Source: Fidelibacterota bacterium (GTDB lineage Bacteria > Bipolaricaulota > Bipolaricaulia > Bipolaricaulales > Bipolaricaulaceae). Taken from it: 7,756 nt of DNA. A program made the translations under genes and the position numbers. Below the pieces are notes generated by a model. That model made no database searches and was not told where the DNA came from. It was given only the letters and a program-made list of their open reading frames with translations. Every line of letters starts with the position of its first letter. Within the stretch, counting starts at the first letter, position 1. Location: assembly GCA_024277405.1 (NCBI GenBank), contig JAJRVI010000039.1:1-7756 (forward strand). The letters run 5' to 3'. Positions 1-4,802 of the stretch are shown piece by piece.

Positions 1-973
1 CGTCCACGTCGTAGTCGTTGGCCAAAACATCGATCGCCACGGGGGTGTCCTCGGGGGTGGAAGCGGCGTCATCCACCGCCACCGGCGCGTCGTTGACGCA
101 GGTCACGGTGATATACACCGTGGCCGTGGCGTTATCGAGGTCGCAACCGCCACATTGACAATTTTGCCCACCTTGGTCACAGCAATCGCATCCTACGCCC
201 TGGCCGCAGCCTCCGCAGCCGCCTCCTTGATCGCAACTGCAGCAGCCGTCGGAATCGGAGATGGTGTAGGTAAACGAATCGTTTCCACAGTAGTTGGGGG
301 CCGGGGTGTAGGTCACGGTGTTATCAGCGTTAATTTCGACTGTCCCATGACTGGGCTGGGTCACGGAGGACACCACCAGCGAATCACCGGTGTCGTTGGC
401 CAAAACGTCGATTGTCACCGAGGTGTCCTCATTGGTGGTGACGTAGTCGTCGTTGGCCACCGGGCAAGGATCGCAGGAACAGGAAATTTTGTAGCAGAAT
501 GATATGTGACTGATTCCTTTGTAATCGGGTGCCGTTAGATCGGTATCCCCTGTGCTTTTGGAGGGGCGGTAATCATATACGTACGTGTATTGAGCTTTTA
601 CGATAACAGCACTAATGGGGAGGTTTGATCTCCAGCTGAACGATTTCATTTCGTTGCCTTCGTATTGAGCGCCGTAGATTTCGACCGTCAACGTGCCATC
701 GGTGAAAGTACCTTGCTGTGGAGGATCTATCTTTAACTCGGTCCAACAACCACTGCAGACATCATCACAACTTACGTTTCCCGGGGTTTCCCATAAGGTT
801 GGCTGAACCGATGCGCTCCACGTCGGAATGAAAGAAAATAGTGTAAAAATAATCCAAACTAGGTTTAATAGAGCTAGTCTTTGTGTTCTTTTCAAAAAGA
901 AATCATTTTTATCCACCCCTATCTGCTCTCTTTCAGAAATTCCTTCGGTTCCATTTTCAGAAAACTGTTTCAT
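1..973 (-). CDS. Large secreted Ig/cadherin-like repeat surface protein, 5' part (runs off left edge)
   Basis: An open frame of 324 codons on the minus strand continues past the left edge. The ATG at 973 follows AGGTAGG at 5 nt. Residues 1-32 are polar and end in basic KRTQR; residues 33-54 are hydrophobic and end in TWSA, so this is a signal sequence with a long N-region (a GTG at codon 21 would give a shorter, more usual one). Residues 55-165 form a module with WRSN, AVIVKAQY and ISHISFCY, which I recall from many bacterial surface proteins but cannot name. From about 171 comes an Ig/cadherin-like repeat (VANDDYVTTNEDTSVTIDVLAND, then GTVEIN, YTP and DSFTYTISD), interrupted by a Cys-rich insertion and followed at 293 (VNDAPVAVDD) by a second repeat. 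Such repeats are typical of large adhesins. The gene lies 27 bp after the RHH/MshEN gene, apparently in the same riboswitch-controlled operon. Its first 470 bp are AT-richer than the neighbours. The ligand is unknown. Confidence 0.85.
   Translation of the reverse strand, partial: MKQFSENGTEGISEREQIGVDKNDFFLKRTQRLALLNLVWIIFTLFSFIPTWSASVQPTLWETPGNVSCDDVCSGCWTELKIDPPQQGTFTDGTLTVEIYGAQYEGNEMKSFSWRSNLPISAVIVKAQYTYVYDYRPSKSTGDTDLTAPDYKGISHISFCYKISCSCDPCPVANDDYVTTNEDTSVTIDVLANDTGDSLVVSSVTQPSHGTVEINADNTVTYTPAPNYCGNDSFTYTISDSDGCCSCDQGGGCGGCGQGVGCDCCDQGGQNCQCGGCDLDNATATVYITVTCVNDAPVAVDDAASTPEDTPVAIDVLANDYDVD
143..244 (-). other. Cys/Gly-rich insertion encoded within the Ig-like repeat
   Basis: Codons 244-277 of the surface protein encode 34 residues with 11 cysteines, otherwise mostly Gly, Gln and Asp. 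They are arranged as CCSC, GGGCGGC, CDCC and CQCGGC. The insertion lies between the end of a canonical repeat strand (FTYTISDSDG) and the final strand of the same repeat (ATATVYITV), so it is a loop insertion and not a linker between domains. More Cys residues lie nearby (C229, C292) and in the N-terminal module. It may be a disulfide-stapled loop, a metal-binding segment or a site for covalent cross-linking; the sequence does not decide. Confidence 0.8.
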
Positions 974-1000
974 GATAACCTACCTGTTTTAAATCAAGAA

Positions 1001-1312
1001 TCATCGGAAACGGCTTTGGATTTCCAAAGCGCGTTCGACGTACTTTTTGTCCACAAAGCCCTGTTCCACCAGAATTTCTCCAAGGGGCTTTTTGGTCCCG
1101 TTCTTCTGCAATTTCAGGGCTTCTTCGACCTGTTGGGGGCTCACCACCCTGAGATCTATGAGGATCTCGCCTATCCGTTTATCCTTTTCGAAAAATTCCT
1201 CCAGTATCGAGAGGACAACGGAGGAGCGGGAACGTCTTTCCCTGCGTGCCTTCTCATCCACCAGCCGAATGAGGTATTCGTCTTCCTCTGAGAAGTACAA
1301 CGTGACCTGCAT
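1001..1312 (-). CDS. Ribbon-helix-helix / MshEN (GspE N-terminal-like) fusion protein
   Basis: 103 residues. The ATG at 1312 is preceded by GGGAGGTGGTGAA, a strong ribosome site; a longer frame to 1504 is rejected because it would run through the terminator and riboswitch. Residues 1-43 look like a CopG/Arc-type ribbon-helix-helix: strand MQVTLYF, helix 8-24, then SRSSVV opening the second helix at 29-42. Residues 46-99 hold two 24-residue motifs, RIGEIL...ALKLQ (46-69) and PLGEIL...ALEIQ (76-99), separated by 6 residues. This is the pattern of the MshEN/T2SSE_N domain, which in MshE-type ATPases binds c-di-GMP; the usual spacer is 5. The first-motif Arg and both terminal Gln are present. Inference: a small DNA-binding regulator whose activity may respond to c-di-GMP, perhaps controlling its own operon. 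The following gene starts 27 bp downstream. The domain calls are by eye; ligand binding is unproven. Confidence 0.85.
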   Translation of the reverse strand: MQVTLYFSEEDEYLIRLVDEKARRERRSRSSVVLSILEEFFEKDKRIGEILIDLRVVSPQQVEEALKLQKNGTKKPLGEILVEQGFVDKKYVERALEIQSRFR

Positions 1313-1337
1313 TTCACCACCTCCCTTTCTTGGGCCC

Positions 1338-1381
1338 AAAAGAAAACCGGGCTGCCAGATCCTTACCCTGGCAGCCCGGTT
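1338..1381 (-). terminator. Intrinsic terminator of the riboswitch expression platform
   Basis: AACCGGGCTGCCAG and its exact complement CTGGCAGCCCGGTT form a 14-bp perfect GC-rich stem with a 9-nt loop. On the minus strand it is followed by TTCTTTT, giving a U-rich tail after the stem's own TT. It lies between the aptamer and the ribosome site of the RHH/MshEN gene. The promoter-proximal arm is also the 3' end of the riboswitch aptamer, so the two folds exclude each other. Ligand-stabilised aptamer should therefore block termination, making this an ON switch (inference). Confidence 0.9.
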
Positions 1382-1449
1382 ACCCTTTGCTCCGCAGGGC
1401 CCGTGGCTTTGCACCCCCGCCTTGCGACGGGTTCGCCCTTTTACAGGGT
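1365..1449 (-). promoter_or_regulatory. Cyclic-di-GMP-I (GEMM-I) riboswitch aptamer
   Basis: Read on the minus strand, this holds the conserved GEMM-I blocks in order: AGGGCGAACC; a hairpin CCCGTC-GCAA-GGCGGG with a GNRA tetraloop; GTGCAAAGCCACGGGCC, matching the invariant GCAAAGCC core; and GGGTAACCGGGCTGCCA at the 3' end. A closing helix P1 forms from ACCCTG (1444-1449) and CAGGGT (1365-1370), six perfect pairs. GEMM-I RNAs bind c-di-GMP and often precede motility, pilus and adhesin genes. The G in the AGGGC block that distinguishes c-di-GMP from cGAMP-selective variants appears retained, which favours c-di-GMP. The 3' strand of the aptamer overlaps the terminator stem, giving transcriptional control of the RHH/MshEN and surface-protein genes. 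Confidence 0.92.
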
Positions 1450-1456
1450 TGTTGCC

Positions 1457-1485
1457 ACTATAAAAACTTACAATGCAATGGTCAA
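1457..1485 (-). promoter_or_regulatory. Sigma-70-type promoter for the riboswitch operon
   Basis: On the minus strand, TTGACC (1480-1485) is followed after exactly 17 bp by TATAGT (1457-1462), close to the consensus -35 and -10. Transcription would start near 1450, just one base before helix P1 of the riboswitch, so promoter and aptamer positions support each other. The leader to the ATG at 1312 would be about 138 nt. Confidence 0.8.
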
Positions 1486-1556
1486 GCTGTCCTCGAGGGG
1501 ACATTTGTCACCTGTCTTCGGAGGAGATGTGAACGAGGATCGCATACCATTACCAT

Positions 1557-2312
1557 ATGATGTGGGTTAGGGCGTGTAGCACGCGTGTACGGGCCAGAGC
1601 GTTCGTGTTCGATAAGGACGGTACCCTCCTTTCCTTTTCTCACTGGATCGCGCTGATGGAGGCCCGGGTGGAACTCCTCTCCCGGTACTACCGGCTCCCC
1701 ACGTCCCTCCGGGACGAGCTGTTGACGGCCATGGGGGTCGATCCCTTGAAAAGGGAACCGCATCCCAACGGTGCGCTCCACCTCCCACGGCGTGAGGTGG
1801 AGGAGCTCACCGCCCGGTTGCTCGCCGGGGCCCTCGGCTTACCCTATCGGGAACTTCTGGCCCGGGTGCAGGAACTGTTCGCGGAGGTGGACGCCGAGTT
1901 TCCCTGGGAGGAGCACGTGCGGCTTCTCCCGGGAGCGCGGGCGCTGCTCGAGGCGATAAAGGGCGCGGGCGGCGGGGTGGGCGTGGTGACCCACGACTCC
2001 ACCCGGCCGGCGGAATTGCACCTTCGTTTTGCGGGACTCGAGGGCCTGGTGGACGTGGTGGTGGGATTGGATGCCTTCCGTGCTCCCAAACCGACCCCGG
2101 ACGGGATCCTCTTGGCGTGTGCGCTCCTCGGGGTCGCCGCTCCCGAGACGGTGACGGTGGGGGACTCCCCCGAGGACGTCCTCGCCGGCAAGCGAGCTGG
2201 GTGTGGGTCCGTCATTGGGGTCCTCACGGGCAGAGGCACCGCTGAGACGCTTTCCGCGGCGGACTGCGTGGTGGGGACCTTGAAGGAGATCGAAGTTACC
2301 GCAAGAGGATAA
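1557..2312 (+). CDS. HAD-superfamily hydrolase, phosphoglycolate phosphatase-like
   Basis: 251 residues with all four HAD motifs. Motif I is FDKDGT (D19 nucleophile, D21 general acid/base), motif II is VVTHDS (T145), motif III is K178 in APKPTP, and motif IV is GDSPED (D203, D207). The helical stretch between motifs I and II, about residues 30-120, is a C1-type cap, as in subfamily IA enzymes such as Gph and PpaX. The expected reaction is hydrolysis of a small phosphate ester in the cytosol; the substrate cannot be read from sequence. An in-frame stop at 1530-1532 limits the start, and ATG 1557 is the first ATG (another follows at once). The ribosome site is poor: GAGGAT lies 16 nt away and the stronger GGAGGAG about 30 nt away, so initiation may be unusual. 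The gene diverges from the riboswitch operon, and its last 17 bp overlap the 3' end of uppP. Confidence 0.9.
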   Translation: MMWVRACSTRVRARAFVFDKDGTLLSFSHWIALMEARVELLSRYYRLPTSLRDELLTAMGVDPLKREPHPNGALHLPRREVEELTARLLAGALGLPYRELLARVQELFAEVDAEFPWEEHVRLLPGARALLEAIKGAGGGVGVVTHDSTRPAELHLRFAGLEGLVDVVVGLDAFRAPKPTPDGILLACALLGVAAPETVTVGDSPEDVLAGKRAGCGSVIGVLTGRGTAETLSAADCVVGTLKEIEVTARG

Positions 2313-3072
2313 GGGCTAGCGTTCCCACCGTGAGGCAGTAAAGGCCGAACGGCCAAAGTTTCCCTCGGCCGAGGACGGCCAGCAGGAATTTGATCGCGAG
2401 GAGCCCGCTCGCCAGGGCCGTCGTCCCTCCGATGGCGAGCCCCCACCATTCCTGCGGCTGGAGGCCCGTGGCCAGGGCGTCCAGGATGGAGATCAGGCCG
2501 CCGCCCGCGATGGCGGGGATGGCGAGGAAGAACGAGAATCGCACCGCTTCGCCCACCCCGAGGCCGAGGATGATCCCCGCGGCGATGGTGACCCCCGACC
2601 GCGATATCCCGGGCAGAAGGGCGAGGGCTTGTGCGCCCCCTATGCCCGCGGCCCGCGGGAAATCGAGGGGCCGTGGCGTCCCCGTGTTCAGCTTGCGGTC
2701 GGCGAGCAAAAGGAGCGTCCCCGTGGCGAGGAGGAGCCCCCCGGCGATGCGGGTGGAGGAGAAGGCCCTCTCTATGGGATCCCGCAGGAGAAGCCCGGCC
2801 AAGACGATGGGGACGGTGGCGACCGCCAAGAGGCCTAGATATCGCAGGCCTCCGGGGTCGCCCCGCACGACGCGTTGGAGGAGCAGGAGGATATCCCGGC
2901 GGAAGTAGATGAGAACCGCCAGGAGCGTCCCGAGATGCAGAACGGCCTCGAGCACAACTCCCGGGGCGTCCATCCCCAGGATGGCTTGGGCGAGGACGAG
3001 GTGGGCGGAGCTACTTACGGGGAGGAATTCGGTGATGCCCTGAAGGGCCCCAAGGAAGAGGTACCTTTCCAT
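2296..3072 (-). CDS. uppP: Undecaprenyl-diphosphatase UppP (BacA family)
   Basis: 258 residues and strongly hydrophobic, with about seven or eight membrane segments. The enzyme dephosphorylates undecaprenyl diphosphate to recycle the lipid carrier for peptidoglycan and other envelope polymers; its active site faces outward. Both family signatures are present. The first is Q11-G-I-T-E15 followed by FLPVSSSAHL (H24), the (E/Q)XXXE motif with Q in the first place. The second is PGISRSG (154-160), with R158 the expected catalytic Arg. Length is slightly below the usual 265-275. The ATG abuts the stop of the upstream TlpA-like gene (TGAATG) and has only a weak ribosome site, so translation is probably coupled. 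The 3' end overlaps the convergent HAD gene by 17 bp, and I see no separate terminator. Confidence 0.96.
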   Translation of the reverse strand: MERYLFLGALQGITEFLPVSSSAHLVLAQAILGMDAPGVVLEAVLHLGTLLAVLIYFRRDILLLLQRVVRGDPGGLRYLGLLAVATVPIVLAGLLLRDPIERAFSSTRIAGGLLLATGTLLLLADRKLNTGTPRPLDFPRAAGIGGAQALALLPGISRSGVTIAAGIILGLGVGEAVRFSFFLAIPAIAGGGLISILDALATGLQPQEWWGLAIGGTTALASGLLAIKFLLAVLGRGKLWPFGLYCLTVGTLALILLR

Positions 3073-4761
3073 TCACTGTCCGAGGATGAGGGTCACCGCG
3101 AGGACGAGGAGGACCCCGATGGCGACGAGCCACCACGCGGAACCGGCTCCCGTTCCAGGCTCATGAGCCTCCAGGGGGCTCCCGGCCATCGTCGACGTCC
3201 CCATCACGAGGAGGACCGCCGCCCGCTGGGCGAACTTGAAACAGGCCCCTTCGTCCACGCAGAATTTGTATTTCACCTCCACCGCGGTCGGATACCTCCC
3301 GGCGGCAGGGGTTCCGGAGGGGATAAGGGGTACCCGCACGGATATCTCCTCCCCGGGCGGGAGCGAGGCCACGGTGATCGTTTCCGAACGAATCCCGGGT
3401 GGGGGATCCGCGAGGCCGATGGACAGATCCTCGGCCTCGTACGGGGATGTGTTTTTCACGCCGACGACAAAGACCGTGGGATCCGCGGGCCGGAGCTCCA
3501 CCCGTGAAGGGACCTCGAGCGAGAGGATGGGACCGGGGGAGGCCCCCGTGTCCTCCCCCTCCGCCGGCCCGGCCATCCCCTCCGGGGGAGGCCCGTCCGA
3601 GGTTGCCTCCGGCCCCAGGAGTTCCTCGATCGCCTGCCTCACCTCCTCCTCGGCGAGGCCGAGCCATTTGCCCCGGATCCTCCCCTCCCGGTCGATGAGG
3701 TAGAGGGTGGGGATCGCCTCCACCCGGAAGAGGCGGACGAGCTCCCCGTCGTATCCCTTCCCGTCCCAATACTGCGGCCAGGGGAGCTCGAAGTGATCGA
3801 TGAACGCCTCGGCCTGCTCGCGGGAGATATCGAGGTTTATCCCGACGATCTCGAGGCCTCTCCCGTGGTAGTCCTGGTAGATGGCCTTCATCTTCGGGGT
3901 GGCGACCACACACGGCAAGCACCAGCTCGCCCAGAAGTCGAGCAGGACCACCTTCCCCCTCAATTCCTTCAGGGAGACCTCGCGGCCCTTGAGGTCCACG
4001 AAGGAGAACTCCGGCGCCGGGGCCCCGATATACAGGGGGACCTTCGGGGGCACGTACGCGGTGGGGACGAGCGCCACCGAGCTCCCGTCCGGTGCCACAT
4101 CGGCCAACTTGAAGGAGCGGTCGCCCACGGTGAAGGGTTCGGTGAGGGCGAAGAGCTCGTGTCCCCCGGGCTCGCCGTGCAAGACGCCATCCCCGTCGAC
4201 ATCGACCACGTAGAGATCGACGTCATCGTTGTAATTCCCGTTTACGTTGGCGTCGATGAGGACGATGGCCCGTTCTATGCCGTCCAATTCGAACTCCCCC
4301 TTCATCGGGGTCTGTCCCACCAGGAAGAGGAAGCCCCGGCCCTCGGGCCAGATCACCGAAACCTCATAGGGGCGATCGTGGACCGTGAACCGCAGGTGCC
4401 AAAACCACTCCGACTCCGTGAGGGGCGTTCCCCGGCTCCCCTCCGCGGCCGTGAGGACACCGTCGCGGTCGAAGTCCACCGCGAGGTAGGGGGTGTTGTC
4501 GGTGAGGACGGCGAACATCAAGGGGTATTCAACCCCCCCGAGGGTGAGGATCCCGAAGAGGGACATGGCGGGTTCCGGTCCCTCCCGCTTCAGGGGGCGT
4601 TCCAGGGAGGGATATAGCCTGAACGCCAGCTTTCCCGAGGCCCACTCCCCGAGCTGGGGCGCGGACGCCGGCGCGAGCGCGACCTTCAGCCCTTCGGCGC
4701 GGAGGGGGAGAGCGAGGAGGAGCGCGATGATGAGGCCCCACACCGGAAGAAATCTGCGCAT
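3073..4761 (-). CDS. Exported, membrane-anchored TlpA-like thioredoxin with EF-hand-like loops and C-terminal Cys-X5-Cys domain
   Basis: 562 residues. The N-terminal signal peptide is MRRF, a hydrophobic run at 5-20, then RAEG. Residues 25-240 form a domain I cannot name, containing a textbook EF-hand loop, D96-x-D98-x-D100-G ... E107, and two looser ones at 170-180 (DANVNGNYNDD) and 187-197 (DVDGDGVLHGE). Residues 245-383 are a TlpA/ResA-type thioredoxin domain: GAPAPEFSFVDLKG, active site W280-CLPC (C281, C284) and cis-Pro P351 in AIPTLYLID. A Pro/Gly/Glu-rich linker (384-410) leads to a beta-rich Ig-like domain (about 412-521) with C501-VDEGA-C507, recalling the Cys-X5-Cys of DsbD-alpha. 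A C-terminal helix (543-560) should anchor it, facing the outside. Likely role: thiol-disulfide exchange on exported proteins. The ribosome site is AAAGGGGA, 41 bp after gltX; uppP follows with no gap. Confidence 0.88.
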   Translation of the reverse strand: MRRFLPVWGLIIALLLALPLRAEGLKVALAPASAPQLGEWASGKLAFRLYPSLERPLKREGPEPAMSLFGILTLGGVEYPLMFAVLTDNTPYLAVDFDRDGVLTAAEGSRGTPLTESEWFWHLRFTVHDRPYEVSVIWPEGRGFLFLVGQTPMKGEFELDGIERAIVLIDANVNGNYNDDVDLYVVDVDGDGVLHGEPGGHELFALTEPFTVGDRSFKLADVAPDGSSVALVPTAYVPPKVPLYIGAPAPEFSFVDLKGREVSLKELRGKVVLLDFWASWCLPCVVATPKMKAIYQDYHGRGLEIVGINLDISREQAEAFIDHFELPWPQYWDGKGYDGELVRLFRVEAIPTLYLIDREGRIRGKWLGLAEEEVRQAIEELLGPEATSDGPPPEGMAGPAEGEDTGASPGPILSLEVPSRVELRPADPTVFVVGVKNTSPYEAEDLSIGLADPPPGIRSETITVASLPPGEEISVRVPLIPSGTPAAGRYPTAVEVKYKFCVDEGACFKFAQRAAVLLVMGTSTMAGSPLEAHEPGTGAGSAWWLVAIGVLLVLAVTLILGQ

Positions 4762-4802
4762 ATCGGTCCCCTTTCTTAAAAAATTCTTTAAGTTTAGTGG
4801 GC

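Noticed and set aside
155..502. Plus-strand open frame of 115 codons (Ala/Val/Gly-rich)
   Set aside because: It is antisense to the Ig-like repeat frame, which has recognisable repeat motifs, a signal sequence and a ribosome site.
881..1291. Plus-strand open frame across the RHH/MshEN gene
   Set aside because: Antisense shadow with no family motifs; it also runs across two well-supported minus-strand genes.
1449..1474. Possible plus-strand promoter TTGTTG...TACAAT for the HAD gene in the same AT-rich patch
   Set aside because: The spacer is only 14 bp and the minus-strand promoter here is far better; not supportable as a separate call.
1313..1504. N-terminal extension of the RHH/MshEN frame to an ATG at 1504
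   Set aside because: It would translate the riboswitch and terminator, starts upstream of the mapped promoter's -10, and the internal ATG at 1312 has a near-ideal ribosome site.
1482..1788. Minus-strand frames opposite the start of the HAD gene
   Set aside because: The products are Arg/Gly/Pro-rich with no motifs, whereas the plus-strand HAD frame carries the catalytic motif DKDGT here.
2343..2354. GGCCG-AA-CGGCC hairpin near the 3' end of the HAD gene, followed by AAAGTTT
   Set aside because: Short stem with a 2-nt loop and no real U-tract; it lies inside uppP coding sequence, so it is not called a terminator.
4775..4792. CTTAAA/TTTAAG inverted repeat in the 41-bp gltX to TlpA-like gap
   Set aside because: A weak all-AT 6-bp stem; more likely incidental AT-rich spacer than a terminator or operator.
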